Shown here piece after piece: positions 32,701 to 45,100 of a DNA stretch of 64,000 nucleotides (position 1 is the first letter of the stretch; the number at the start of each line of letters is the position of its first letter). This DNA is from Aradus depressus (Eukaryota; Arthropoda; Insecta; Hemiptera; Aradidae), in the NCBI GenBank assembly GCA_963662175.1, contig OY759224.1:28405489-28469488 (forward strand), read 5' to 3'. The notes below the pieces were generated by a model. The model was not told the origin of the DNA. It ran no database searches and saw only the letters and a program-made list of their open reading frames with translations. Both the position numbers and the translations under genes were made by a program.

Positions 32701-34824
32701 GTCAGTGGAGTGCACATGAAATGCTTAAAATGTATTTACATATATCTGTACTACGGTAAACTACACTATGTCGCAACTAGCATATTTTTTAGGAGATCTT
32801 TAAGAATGTCTGTTTGCCTTAGAGTTCTCCTTTGAACATTATTTCAATATATTTTTTAAAATAAAATTTGACTAAATGAGTAGTCGGTGACTCACTGGGA
32901 GTGTACCTCCCCAGCACGAACTAAACAACGTTTCGCTGTTCCAGTATCTTTAAACATGTGTCCGAAAATGCTTCCTTGAAGAGCTATAGAGAAAAGCTTC
33001 AAAATATCACCTTTTTGAAGAAAAAACGAGGAAGGGCTCGTTTATATATTTTCTATCTTTTTCTTTATTTTTTTGGGGGAGGTTTGACAAAAAAACTCTT
33101 TAAAGAAGCATTTGCAAAACAGTGTTTATAAAAATTTTTTTTGGTCGAAATTCAATGGCCCTTATTAATACCTGAAATAATTCTGAATGGACTATATTAT
33201 TTTGTCAGTCAAGTTTCAAGTTTCTGAACCTAGTAAAATTTCATATAAAGTTTATTTTGTGCCTATTTCACATGGATCAAAATTTATTTAAAAAAAAAAA
33301 CTACCATGATGCCATGTGACATCCCAAACAATTTGAACTGGAGGGGTTTTGTGGGCCATAAAACTAAGTGGCGTTAACAAATTCTGATTTTCTGAGCAGT
33401 TACTAACCTGCTTGAAGTTATTCACCAAGCAACGCCCTTTGTTATGTGTTTTTAATCTTCTCCAGAAATTTGTATTTATTTATTGTATTAACTTTCTGTT
33501 AAAGTAATTTTTTTAATGTATACTTTAATTATTGAATTTTCTCCCTTCTTATTTCTTTGTTTCTTACGAAAGAAACCTATTTATTTGAAAGATATTTTAC
33601 TTCCCCACTATACAAAGTATAGGGAAAGTTATGTAATAGGTAAAAAATTCGATGTTGAGTTTTCAAGGGAATTTGATGTTTTCCAATCTTCCGATTCTAA
33701 ATATTTAAAAAAAAATCTGTGTGTATGTGAACACAATTCCCGATAGAATGAAAATATCGACTCGAAATTTCATATTTGATGGGGTTAGAATCAAAGTGGT
33801 CTAAGTAACATTTTTAAAACTTTGAAGAAACTGTGCATTAAGTTCTTAACTGACTTAAAAAATCTATAATTTATTGAAATCGGAAATTTTTATCTTCTGC
33901 TTTTATGGCGAATGTTGCTGTTAGCAAACCATAAACTTGAATAAAAATCTTAATTTCAAGGTCATTATTGATATGTTTAAGTTACTTGTTCATGTCACCA
34001 AAATGGAATAAGTGATTTGCCCACTAGATCTCAGCACTGACTAGGATTTCAGTTGTAAAACTGAACATAACTATCATTTTTGTACTTGATTATGCACTTA
34101 ACGAAAATTTTTCAAAAATGCCACTTGGACCATTTTGATTCTAACCCCATCATTTGGAGTCAAAACCCAATGAGGAGATAACCTGTCAAATTTCAGCGAT
34201 ATCAGCCGAAGACAAAGGGGCTACCGGGGAGGGGACTCAATTCAAAAACCCTGATAACTGCCGATGTAATGAATTTGTCGATACAAAATTTAGTGTGATG
34301 ATTTAGGAACTCCTATGTAAGTCAACTGTTGAATATTAGTAGAACCGGTCGACCGGTCTTGGAGGGAGCGAAAAATTAATTGATTAATTCGTTCTGAGGA
34401 AGTACATTGTAGATGAGTCACTCATGACTTTTTTGTACCTCAAAAGCAAATTAATCATAATAATTTTTTTTAAATAAAGAGCAGCGATAGTTTCCATTTT
34501 TTTTTATTTATTCTGCTTTTAATGTTTTGTGTCACATATTTTCAATGCTGAAAATGACAACCATATTCATATAATTTTTGTAACTGGTACATGATAACAT
34601 TTGTACTGTTGACTGGTTCTAGAGTTGAAGATCCGATAGACTGGCAGCTCCCCCAGACAAACAAGGGTCCAGAGATAGTGGTACCGCAGGTGAGCGAGCC
34701 CAGAGTGAAGATCAAAGAGAAGAAATTCCAATCCTTGGGAGACCTCCCAGAAGGTCTTCCTACAGTCTTCAAGAAGAGAAGACTGAACAAAGGCAATACA
34801 AGACAACGGATGGACGACGAATGA
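29668..34824 (+). CDS. WBP4: WW domain-binding protein 4 (spliceosomal factor FBP21)
   Basis: Coding exons 29668-29740, 29819-29953, 30761-31007, 31929-32193 and 34623-34824 join in frame with GT-AG ends and code for about 307 residues. WBP4 acts in the nucleus in the spliceosome, binding proline-rich snRNP proteins through WW domains (family knowledge). Visible parts are an N-terminal matrin/U1C-type zinc finger (YWKSQDRKYCEFCKCW, C13, C16, H30, H36), a charged coiled-coil-like stretch (about 35-125), one WW domain (W134 to W156 and P159), the conserved DPYGRW segment, and a C-terminal SLGDLPEGLPTVFKKRR block like animal WBP4. The human protein has two WW domains; only one is seen here. The first exon ends upstream: the frame at 29668 begins with a lone G, so the start codon is probably split as AT|G. 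I could not locate that upstream exon. Introns hold a LINE relic, a SINE and dispersed repeats. Confidence 0.93.
29819..29953 (+). CDS. WBP4: WBP4 exon: zinc-finger second half
   Basis: It begins SVQFHESGKRHKENVAKK with the two zinc-binding histidines and ends QMKQMEE before GTACGA. It is 45 whole codons. Confidence 0.93.
30761..31007 (+). CDS. WBP4: WBP4 exon: coiled region and WW start
   Basis: It begins AAMRAYMKDME, runs through a lysine/glutamate-rich stretch, and ends inside the WW domain (KKLWHEAKSAEGHTYYWN). The last base is the first of a glutamate codon completed in the next exon. Confidence 0.93.
31040..31395 (+). pseudogene. LINE ORF2 C-terminal relic in a WBP4 intron
   Basis: One frame reads EKWQQRWSQSSDGRTTCAYF; after a one-base shift another reads KDSPNCSCGGVETAKHVVLK and stops after GLNP. 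This matches the W..RW..S..GR.T region and the C.CG..T..H...C zinc-knuckle-like tail of R1/Jockey-type non-LTR ORF2 proteins. The frameshift and truncation show it is dead. Confidence 0.75.
31618..31820 (+). mobile_element. SINE, 5'-truncated, in a WBP4 intron
   Basis: It matches the SINE body (CCTGTACGATGTCAAGTACT .. GCCCGGGCATGAGTCATAAT) with scattered changes and no tRNA head. It lies about 110 bp upstream of the exon at 31929. Confidence 0.85.
31929..32193 (+). CDS. WBP4: WBP4 exon: WW end and DPYGRW segment
   Basis: It completes the WW domain (ETVWEPPVEGY), continues with an Ala/Glu/Lys-rich helix-like stretch and ends RADPYGRWTAVQT before GTAACA. Confidence 0.93.
32205..32475 (+). repeat. 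Dispersed repeat DR2, copy 1
   Basis: From AAGTTTGAAGCCTTTGTCTG, through AACCGATTTCAAAGCGTTTT and TTAGCCATGTTTGGTGGAAA, to ATAAGGCCAAGCCCCTCCCC. Two more copies lie at 49553-49805 and 50020-50340. It begins 12 bases after the splice donor of the preceding WBP4 exon. Confidence 0.85.
32476..32497. repeat. Poly-C tract (22 C)
   Basis: An uninterrupted C run sits at the end of the DR2 copy, where other copies have short C-runs. Confidence 0.95.
32498..33596. other. WBP4 intron, mostly unassigned
   Basis: A DR1 start fragment (GTAGTCGGTGACTCACTGGG..TACCTCCCCAGCACGAAC) lies at 32878-32950. The rest is AT-rich with no gene. Confidence 0.55.
33597..34432 (-). repeat. Dispersed repeat DR1, interrupted by a MITE
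   Basis: In reverse orientation it runs from the terminal hairpin end (TACTTCCCCACTATACAAAG..TATAGGGAAAGT) to the start (TTCGTTCTGAGGAAGTACAT..GAGTCACTCATGAC). The interior modules are present on both sides of the MITE at 33778-34151. Confidence 0.75.
33778..34151. mobile_element. MITE with ~28-bp terminal inverted repeats
   Basis: The left end GATGGGGTTAGAATCAAAGT and the inverted right end GATGGGGTTAGAATCAAAAT match and continue GGTC.AAGT. ATTT lies directly outside both ends (33774-33777, 34152-34155), a likely target duplication. At 374 bp it has no coding capacity. Confidence 0.88.
34623..34824 (+). CDS. WBP4: WBP4 terminal exon
   Basis: The acceptor GGTTCTAG precedes. It encodes VEDPIDWQLPQ.. 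and the conserved tail KIKEKKFQSLGDLPEG..FKKRRL, ending RMDDE and TGA. The minus-strand frame over the same bases is a shadow. Confidence 0.94.
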
Positions 34825-36095
34825 CTTGAATAAGTTAGTATTAGTGATAGTAATTTTGAAACAACTTCATTTCTGTATATTTTGAGAAAAAGTGCCAATC
34901 TTGAGTCGTAGCTCGCGCGATACGTTTTATATGTATTTCTGATAGTAATATATATATATTTTTTTTTTTTCCAGTATTTTGTGAGTCGGAAATGGGTGGA
35001 CATACGTGTAAACTCGTTTAAGAAACTCGCGCGCTAATAACTAATAATCATAAAGTAATAAATAATATATATATATATATATATATGTATAAATATATAT
35101 ATATATATAAATATATATATATAGAAAGCTTAAATAAACTTAAGCACGCCGTCCTTGGGATGGGACGTTAAGCGATGGTCCCGAGCCTGTACAATGTCAG
35201 GTACTCGTACAAATACCCCTGCCCTAGGTGAATAAAAATTTAGGACTCCCACAGTAGTGAGTCTCCTCCACAGTAGGGAGTCTCCTCCACTTCTTAATCC
35301 TTCGATACAGTAGCGTTAGAAAGTTAGCAGTTCTAAAATGTCGTTTTGAAATTCATTTTGATGTTAACGACTTGATTTACGCAAAAAACAGTCATCCTAT
35401 CTAAAAATTGATTCTTAAAAAAATGTTCCTTATTAAAATTTCAATGGCCCATGTGTCCGCAGATTCTGCAACATTTGTTTTCGTTTCCAAAATTTGCTGT
35501 CATGAACTGATTTTGATTAAAATTTGTTTTATAATGTTACAATAAGAAAAGTAGTATGAGGAATTAAACTTTCAAATTTATTGTCCTCCAATTTCTTTCA
35601 TACATGAAATTATAGGTTTGTGATAGCTAAAATGAGATGTATACATTTGTGATTGTAATTTCGAAAATACCGCGATAATACAGTTTTCGAATTTGTTGTT
35701 GAAATGCTTCGGTTCGTATTCATTTGTAGATTAAGTTTGTCATTTAAAAATGATACAAGCTGTTCGGTATCTCCAGAAATGGGTAGAAACATTGTATTAT
35801 TTGTTGTGACAATATGACAACAAATATATTGTTTATTGATCGATATTTTCAGCAGTTATTAAGTTGATAAAACTCTGTTGGACTATACTTACGTTGTTAA
35901 AAGAACTAATTGTCTATCATTTCGGACAATCGTTTTCTCAAATTTACAAAGAGGTACTTGGGTCTTTTTCTTTCAAAGTGCATATTTATTATACGTAAAA
36001 AAAATGTTAGGGCTCCGGGCTACTTCGTTATCGCTTAAGAAATTAAATTGAAGCAATTTATCATCCAAAACACAGATATTATATGTGTAATAGTA
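34825..36095. other. WBP4 3' flank and gene-free DNA
   Basis: It holds an AT dinucleotide/short-repeat region (34945-34975, 35060-35128), a SINE fragment (35141-35260), and unassigned sequence with no supported gene. Confidence 0.55.
35141..35260 (+). mobile_element. SINE body fragment
   Basis: AACTTAAGCACGCCGTCCTT .. TAGGTGAATAAAAATTTAGG matches the SINE body; both ends are missing and a short local duplication (AGGGAGTCTCCTCC) follows. Confidence 0.8.
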
Positions 36096-39000
36096 AATAA
36101 TATATACACAACAGGAAGGGAAAGCGGTATTAAAGCTAAAAAGTAATATATACACAACAGGAAGGGAAAGCGGTATTAAAGCTAAAAAGTAATATATACA
36201 CAACAGGAAGGGAAAGCGGTATTAAAGCTAAAAAGTAATATATACACAACAGGAAGGGAAAGCGGTATTAAAGCTAAAAAGTAATATATACACAACAGGA
36301 AGGGAAAGCGGTATTAAAGCTAAAAAGTAATATATACACAACAGGAAGGGAAAGCGGTATTAAAGCTAAAAAGTAATATATACACAACAGGAAGGGAATG
36401 CGGTATTAAAGCTAAAAAGTAATATATACACAACAGGAAGGGAATGCGGTATTAAAGCTAAAAAGTAATATATACACAACAGGAAGGGAATGCGGTATTA
36501 AAGCTAAAAAGTAATATATACACAACAGGAAGGGAATGCGGTATTAAAGCTAAAAAGTAATATATACACAACAGGAAGGGAATGCGGTATTAAAGCTAAA
36601 AAGTAATATATACACAACAGGAAGGGAATGCGGTATTAAAGCTAAAAAGTAATATATACACAACAGGAAGGGAAAGCGGTATTAAAGCTAAAAAGTAATA
36701 TATACACAACAGGAAGGGAAAGCGGTATTAAAGCTAAAAAGTAATATATACACAACAGGAAGGGAATGCGGTATTAAAGCTAAAAAGTAATATATACACA
36801 ACAGGAAGGGAATGCGGTATTAAAGCTAAAAAGTAATATATACACAACAGGAAGGGAAAGCGGTATTAAAGCTAAAAAGTAATATATACACAACAGGAAG
36901 GGAAAGCGGTATTAAAGCTAAAAAGTAATATATACACAACAGGAAGGGAAAGCGGTATTAAAGCTAAAAAGTAATATATACACAACAGGAAGGGAAAGCG
37001 GTATTAAAGCTAAAAAGTAATATATACACAACAGGAAGGGAAAGCGGTATTAAAGCTAAAAAGTAATATATACACAACAGGAAGGGAATGCGGTATTAAA
37101 GCTAAAAAGTAATATATACACAACAGGAAGGGAATGCGGTATTAAAGCTAAAAAGTAATATATACACAACAGGAAGGGAATGCGGTATTAAAGCTAAAAA
37201 GTAATATATACACAACAGGAAGGGAATGCGGTATTAAAGCTAAAAAGTAATATATACACAACAGGAAGGGAATGCGGTATTAAAGCTAAAAAGTAATATA
37301 TACACAACAGGAAGGGAATGCGGTATTAAAGCTAAAAAGTAATATATACACAACAGGAAGGGAAAGCGGTATTAAAGCTAAAAAGTAATATATACACAAC
37401 AGGAAGGGAAAGCGGTATTAAAGCTAAAAAGTAATATATACACAACAGGAAGGGAATGCGGTATTAAAGCTAAAAAGTAATATATACACAACAGGAAGGG
37501 AATGCGGTATTAAAGCTAAAAAGTAATATATACACAACAGGAAGGGAATGCGGTATTAAAGCTAAAAAGTAATATATACACAACAGGAAGGGAATGCGGT
37601 ATTAAAGCTAAAAAGTAATATATACACAACAGGAAGGGAATGCGGTATTAAAGCTAAAAAGTAATATATACACAACAGGAAGGGAATGCGGTATTAAAGC
37701 TAAAAAGTAATATATACACAACAGGAAGGGAATGCGGTATTAAAGCTAAAAAGTAATATATACACAACAGGAAGGGAATGCGGTATTAAAGCTAAAAAGT
37801 AATATATACACAACAGGAAGGGAATGCGGTATTAAAGCTAAAAAGTAATATATACACAACAGGAAGGGAATGCGGTATTAAAGCTAAAAAGTAATATATA
37901 CACAACAGGAAGGGAATGCGGTATTAAAGCTAAAAAGTAATATATACACAACAGGAAGGGAATGCGGTATTAAAGCTAAAAAGTAATATATACACAACAG
38001 GAAGGGAATGCGGTATTAAAGCTAAAAAGTAATATATACACAACAGGAAGGGAATGCGGTATTAAAGCTAAAAAGTAATATATACACAACAGGAAGGGAA
38101 TGCGGTATTAAAGCTAAAAAGTAATATATACACAACAGGAAGGGAATGCGGTATTAAAGCTAAAAAGTAATATATACACAACAGGAAGGGAATGCGGTAT
38201 TAAAGCTAAAAAGTAATATATACACAACAGGAAGGGAATGCGGTATTAAAGCTAAAAAGTAATATATACACAACAGGAAGGGAATGCGGTATTAAAGCTA
38301 AAAAGTAATATATACACAACAGGAAGGGAATGCGGTATTAAAGCTAAAAAGTAATATATACACAACAGGAAGGGAATGCGGTATTAAAGCTAAAAAGTAA
38401 TATATACACAACAGGAAGGGAAAGCGGTATTAAAGCTAAAAAGTAATATATACACAACAGGAAGGGAAAGCGGTATTAAAGCTAAAAAGTAATATATACA
38501 CAACAGGAAGGGAATGCGGTATTAAAGCTAAAAAGTAATATATACACAACAGGAAGGGAATGCGGTATTAAAGCTAAAAAGTAATATATACACAACAGGA
38601 AGGGAATGCGGTATTAAAGCTAAAAAGTAATATATACACAACAGGAAGGGAATGCGGTATTAAAGCTAAAAAGTAATATATACACAACAGGAAGGGAATG
38701 CGGTATTAAAGCTAAAAAGTAATATATACACAACAGGAAGGGAATGCGGTATTAAAGCTAAAAAGTAATATATACACAACAGGAAGGGAATGCGGTATTA
38801 AAGCTAAAAAGTAATATATACACAACAGGAAGGGAATGCGGTATTAAAGCTAAAAAGTAATATATACACAACAGGAAGGGAAAGCGGTATTAAAGCTAAA
38901 AAGTAATATATACACAACAGGAAGGGAAAGCGGTATTAAAGCTAAAAAGTAATATATACACAACAGGAAGGGAAAGCGGTATTAAAGCTAAAAAGTAATA

Positions 39001-41177
39001 TATACACAACAGGAAGGGAATGCGGTATTAAAGCTAAAAAGTAATATATACACAACAGGAAGGGAATGCGGTATTAAAGCTAAAAAGTAATATATACACA
39101 ACAGGAAGGGAAAGCGGTATTAAAGCTAAAAAGTAATATATACACAACAGGAAGGGAATGCGGTATTAAAGCTAAAAAGTAATATATACACAACAGGAAG
39201 GGAATGCGGTATTAAAGCTAAAAAGTAATATATACACAACAGGAAGGGAATGCGGTATTAAAGCTAAAAAGTAATATATACACAACAGGAAGGGAATGCG
39301 GTATTAAAGCTAAAAAGTAATATATACACAACAGGAAGGGAATGCGGTATTAAAGCTAAAAAGTAATATATACACAACAGGAAGGGAATGCGGTATTAAA
39401 GCTAAAAAGTAATATATACACAACAGGAAGGGAATGCGGTATTAAAGCTAAAAAGTAATATATACACAACAGGAAGGGAATGCGGTATTAAAGCTAAAAA
39501 GTAATATATACACAACAGGAAGGGAATGCGGTATTAAAGCTAAAAAGTAATATATACACAACAGGAAGGGAATGCGGTATTAAAGCTAAAAAGTAATATA
39601 TACACAACAGGAAGGGAATGCGGTATTAAAGCTAAAAAGTAATATATACACAACAGGAAGGGAATGCGGTATTAAAGCTAAAAAGTAATATATACACAAC
39701 AGGAAGGGAATGCGGTATTAAAGCTAAAAAGTAATATATACACAACAGGAAGGGAATGCGGTATTAAAGCTAAAAAGTAATATATACACAACAGGAAGGG
39801 AATGCGGTATTAAAGCTAAAAAGTAATATATACACAACAGGAAGGGAATGCGGTATTAAAGCTAAAAAGTAATATATACACAACAGGAAGGGAATGCGGT
39901 ATTAAAGCTAAAAAGTAATATATACACAACAGGAAGGGAATGCGGTATTAAAGCTAAAAAGTAATATATACACAACAGGAAGGGAATGCGGTATTAAAGC
40001 TAAAAAGTAATATATACACAACAGGAAGGGAATGCGGTATTAAAGCTAAAAAGTAATATATACACAACAGGAAGGGAATGCGGTATTAAAGCTAAAAAGT
40101 AATATATACACAACAGGAAGGGAATGCGGTATTAAAGCTAAAAAGTAATATATACACAACAGGAAGGGAATGCGGTATTAAAGCTAAAAAGTAATATATA
40201 CACAACAGGAAGGGAAAGCGGTATTAAAGCTAAAAAGTAATATATACACAACAGGAAGGGAATGCGGTATTAAAGCTAAAAAGTAATATATACACAACAG
40301 GAAGGGAAAGCGGTATTAAAGCTAAAAAGTAATATATACACAACAGGAAGGGAATGCGGTATTAAAGCTAAAAAGTAATATATACACAACAGGAAGGGAA
40401 TGCGGTATTAAAGCTAAAAAGTAATATATACACAACAGGAAGGGAATGCGGTATTAAAGCTAAAAAGTAATATATACACAACAGGAAGGGAATGCGGTAT
40501 TAAAGCTAAAAAGTAATATATACACAACAGGAAGGGAATGCGGTATTAAAGCTAAAAAGTAATATATACACAACAGGAAGGGAATGCGGTATTAAAGCTA
40601 AAAAGTAATATATACACAACAGGAAGGGAAAGCGGTATTAAAGCTAAAAAGTAATATATACACAACAGGAAGGGAATGCGGTATTAAAGCTAAAAAGTAA
40701 TATATACACAACAGGAAGGGAATGCGGTATTAAAGCTAAAAAGTAATATATACACAACAGGAAGGGAATGCGGTATTAAAGCTAAAAAGTAATATATACA
40801 CAACAGGAAGGGAAAGCGGTATTAAAGCTAAAAAGTAATATATACACAACAGGAAGGGAATGCGGTATTAAAGCTAAAAAGTAATATATACACAACAGGA
40901 AGGGAATGCGGTATTAAAGCTAAAAAGTAATATATACACAACAGGAAGGGAATGCGGTATTAAAGCTTAAAAGTAATATATACACAACAGGAAGGGAATG
41001 CGGTATTAAAGCTAAAAAGTAATATATACACAACAGGAAGGGAATGCGGTATTAAAGCTAAAAAGTAATATATACACAACAGGAAGGGAATGCGGTATTA
41101 AAGCTAAAAAGTAATATATACACAACAGGAAGGGAATGCGGTATTAAAGCTAAAAAGTAATATATACACAACAGGAA
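36096..41177. repeat. 46-bp minisatellite, ~110 copies
   Basis: The unit AAGTAATATATACACAACAG then GAAGGGAAWGCGGTATTAAA and GCTAAA repeats with an almost invariant sequence for about 5 kb up to the assembly gap. One position alternates between A (GGAAAGCGG) and T (GGAATGCGG); one unit near 40965 has CTTAAAA in place of CTAAAAA. 46 is not a multiple of three and there is no open frame through it. The true length is unknown because the array runs into N. Confidence 0.97.
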
Positions 41178-41377
41178 NNNNNNNNNNNNNNNNNNNNNNN
41201 NNNNNNNNNNNNNNNNNNNNNNNNNNNNNNNNNNNNNNNNNNNNNNNNNNNNNNNNNNNNNNNNNNNNNNNNNNNNNNNNNNNNNNNNNNNNNNNNNNNN
41301 NNNNNNNNNNNNNNNNNNNNNNNNNNNNNNNNNNNNNNNNNNNNNNNNNNNNNNNNNNNNNNNNNNNNNNNNNNNNN
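41178..41377. other. Assembly gap (200 N)
   Basis: A run of exactly 200 N follows the minisatellite. The round number suggests a gap of unknown size placed by the assembler. Confidence 0.98.
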
Positions 41378-41505
41378 CTGAAAAGTAATAATCAAGTATA
41401 ATAATAAATCAATATTTATTTATAAAATTATATACACAAATTTATTCCATTTGAACATTACACATCATCTCAAATCTTACGAGCTTTACCTGGGTAAAAA
41501 ATATT

Positions 41506-42189
41506 CTAAAGCTTTGAGGAAGGATTCGAAAAAAATGTACTTATATGTCGAGCAATATTTTGGGGATTATCCAAATGTACATAGTGCGAACCATTTTCAT
41601 TAACTGTAATCAATTTGTTTCCAAGTGTTTTCTTCAAAATTTGAAATGTAAAATCACAGGTACTGATTTCTTGTAAAACATAACGTCCATCGTCAGATAA
41701 TATAATAAGGATTGGAGATCTGACATTAGCTAATAAATTTGAGTGAATTTCTTTTGTCATAAACGGATTTGAAAGTCTGTTAATTCTTTTGTCTGTGTGA
41801 ATAAACACTTTACCCTTTCCAAAAAAGGTTACCGAACGATCTACAATAGGTCTTAAATTTTCTTTACTTAATTCTGTCATTCTTTGTCCAGATATTTTTG
41901 AGATTGCTTCTTCTTTGGTGTATATTTTTTTTATTTCTTGTGTTTCAGTTTCAAATGAAATTCTATCGTTAATATTGTGTCGAATGAGAAGAGGAAGTTC
42001 TTTTGGATCGACAACAATGTCCAAATGCGCCAAATCTATTATAACAAGACTTTTGACCATTTCTGGAAAGATACTTGCGAAATAGAGACAGTAGAGTGAT
42101 CCCTCACTATGTGATATAATATCAATTTTTGACCATTTGTAGTGAAGACATATTCTCTTGATGTCAATGACATAATTCATTGTTGTCAC
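41506..42189 (-). CDS. SERHL: SERHL-like exon 3 (nucleophile to C-terminus)
   Basis: The acceptor TCAAATCCACAG precedes GTGACAACAATG. It encodes YKWSKIDIISHSEGSLYC, FPEMVKSLVIIDLAHLD, a helical cap, LIILSDDGRYVLQE and NGSHYVHLDNPQNIARH, ending SSKL and TAG. Confidence 0.95.
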   Translation of the reverse strand: MTTMNYVIDIKRICLHYKWSKIDIISHSEGSLYCLYFASIFPEMVKSLVIIDLAHLDIVVDPKELPLLIRHNINDRISFETETQEIKKIYTKEEAISKISGQRMTELSKENLRPIVDRSVTFFGKGKVFIHTDKRINRLSNPFMTKEIHSNLLANVRSPILIILSDDGRYVLQEISTCDFTFQILKKTLGNKLITVNENGSHYVHLDNPQNIARHISTFFSNPSSKL

Positions 42190-45100
42190 CTGTGGATTTG
42201 ATAAAAGATAATATTATAATTTTTATATTATAGACATAATTGTAATAAAAAATGAACTATAGTACTCTATTCTCGATTAACTGGGATAATGGGTGGATAT
42301 GACGGATAAAGCATATCACCCAAATGCTGTCTAAATTATGACAACTCTAAAAAAAAAACAGGACAAAAATATTCATTCATTCATTCTTACTCCTTTTTTA
42401 TCTTTTCTTATGAGATGGAAATAATCTTCATCGGATATTCACCATTCATTTTGAAAATACCCCGGTTAAGTGGTAACACTGTTGATCCGCCCCAGCAGAA
42501 TCGAGAATAGAGTGCATCTGTTATGAAGAGTAACCTCATTTAAAGTAATTCTCACTGTAAATGTTTAAGAAATAAATTATTTATAAGCTCTTACGATGTC
42601 ATGGAATTGTACACATTGTACTTACTAATCTTACAAAAAAAATATTTATATATTTATTTCAAAAGAATTGTTATTAATGAGTTGTCCATTTATATGGTAT
42701 TTGTTTATAATTATTTTCTTTGCTTTAGGAGATTCTTAATTCATATATAATATATTATTTCAGCTACATTCTCCTTTTTATTTATTTGACTACTCACAAA
42801 ATATCAATTACAAAATCAGTATCTATAATACAAGTGTTCTTTATGTTAATTATTCCTTCTGTCAATCAGCATTTTTTTTTTTATAATATATATAATAAAT
42901 GAGAGAAGTGTGGTTTCAAAAATATATTATATATAATTATTTTCTGTGAAACTGATTATTGTACAGCACATTAAAGCCAGTGGGTACGCTCAGACTTAAA
43001 TGGGTCCCACAATCAGATGGTTGTTTCTGTTTATTGCTTTATTTTTCGACACTTTATTTCTGAGGGTCATTTTCAACAAAGAAAGGATGAGTTAGTTATT
43101 ATGACTTCGGGCTTTCACTACAAGGTCATATCGCCTACTACCAGAGCGCTCTTAGGTAGACGTGAGCCCGACTCTACTATGGGAGTCCTAAATTTTTATT
43201 TACCTAGGGTAGGATGCTCAAGTTTATTTTACCTCTCAGATAAAATAAACTAAGGGCCTCAGCCGGGTTACGAACCCCCAATCTTGAGCTCAGTAAGCAA
43301 GCATGCATACCAGTGAGCTACCTGCGTCCTCATGATAGAGAGATCTTGTATTTGAAAGGAAGATTAAATGTCGTTAATAGATAATGATATTAGTTTAGAG
43401 TAGAAATGTATAAAAATGTTAATTTTTCTTTAATTCATTAAATTTTTTCACCCTCAGAAATACTTTGTCTTATCTCCTAGTTGCAATATTTTGAGAAATA
43501 ATAACTCAAGGAGAATTATCTTAATAACACCTTCTCGGTAAAACATCGTAAGCAACATTTTTGTGAAAATTGAGATATTTTGGTCGTCTGATATCTTTTT
43601 AGATAAAAAAAATTAAATTATTTTTCTCTTAATTTCATTATTTTTATATCTGAAAATTATTCAATATACATACGAGTTAGTTAACTATACATACGAGTTA
43701 GTTAACTATACATACGATATTTAATGCTACTATAATTATTTTTCAATTAATTGTAGAATGTTTTTATCTCTTTGAAACGCCTTAAGCAATATGAGAGAGT
43801 ATAAAAAGATGTTCGTGAATCACCGGCAATGTACTTCCCCATTCCGAATTATTTGTAATCATCTAAGTTTTCAGTCTTCCTCTTAAAACATCTTGACTGA
43901 AAATTCATACATTTTTTGCTCAGGTATTTCTCAATCCTCATAAGAAATTTCATGTCGATGTATTTATTCGTGTCCACAGACACTGATATTAATAATTTTT
44001 TTTTCATTTTTGGATTCAGGGGTTTCAAAAAAAAAAAATAATAAATTCCGGTAAAAACTTAGCATCGAATTTCTGAGCGTCAACATGATCCTGTATACTT
44101 TGTTCATCTGGGCAAATAAAAACTTGGATGCATTTAAAATAACGATGAAAACGTTTTTGTGTTTATTATTCTTGTAATGTTAGGTTAGTTATTATGACCC
44201 TAACTGGGTTTTAACTACAAGGTCATATCGCCTATTACCAGAGCGCTCTTTCGATGCTCTGATTGACAAAAGTCCGACTCTAATTTTTGCGTAGGATAGG
44301 AGTCTTTAACGAGTCAACTGACATCGGGGACCATCGCTTAGCGTCCTATCCGAAGAACTGCGAACTAAAGGTGTTTCATTCTACTAACTTCTTAGTAGTA
44401 TACTAATAGTATTAGTATCCAAAAATCCAGAAGTTGGTTGCTTGGAGTTGGAATGATATATATGCTTTATTTCAATTTGGATTAATGTCCCAAAATGTTA
44501 TTATTTCTTTGAACAGCCCGTTTCTATGATAATATTATGGTAAGTGTGCATCTGTTTCATCTCTTTAATATTACATAAATCTATTTTTGTATTTTACATG
44601 GTCAACAAACAGTTTAAAAAAATGTATAAAGAAAAAAGTTACTCCCAGAAAAAACCTAAAGTTCGTTACCTCGAACACAAAAAATTACTTTCATCTTTGA
44701 TAGAAATCAGAAGTTAAGCATGTAAAAAGTAAGAAGCAAAACCTTTTACAAGAACGCATTTTTTTTCTTATTAATTATAATGGATAAATAATTTATTTGC
44801 ACAGTTCGTTATAGCAATGTGTTCCTTAGCTGTAATTACAAATTACCTCAGAAATAGGTGGATAGTGATCTGATCGGCCATGTCCCGGGAGATCAATTGC
44901 CAAAAAATATTTTGACCCAGTCGAAAATAGAAGAGGAATAAGTTTGTCAAAAGTGGCGCAGTTGTCATTCCTTCCATGAACACACAGAACAGGTTCACCA
45001 TCCACAGCTCCCCACGCCTTACCTGTGCAACAAAACATAGGAAAGGTTACATGAAGTGTTCAAAAATGGCGGTATGGTCTCTAAACATTCGCGATGTGTT

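Noticed and set aside
34542..35003. 153-codon minus-strand frame
   Set aside because: It is antisense to the WBP4 terminal exon, which is strongly supported by family similarity.
36096..41177. CRISPR-like array
   Set aside because: The 46-bp units are contiguous with no variable spacers and the DNA is eukaryotic.
41150..41395. 81-codon frame across the gap
   Set aside because: It consists mostly of N.
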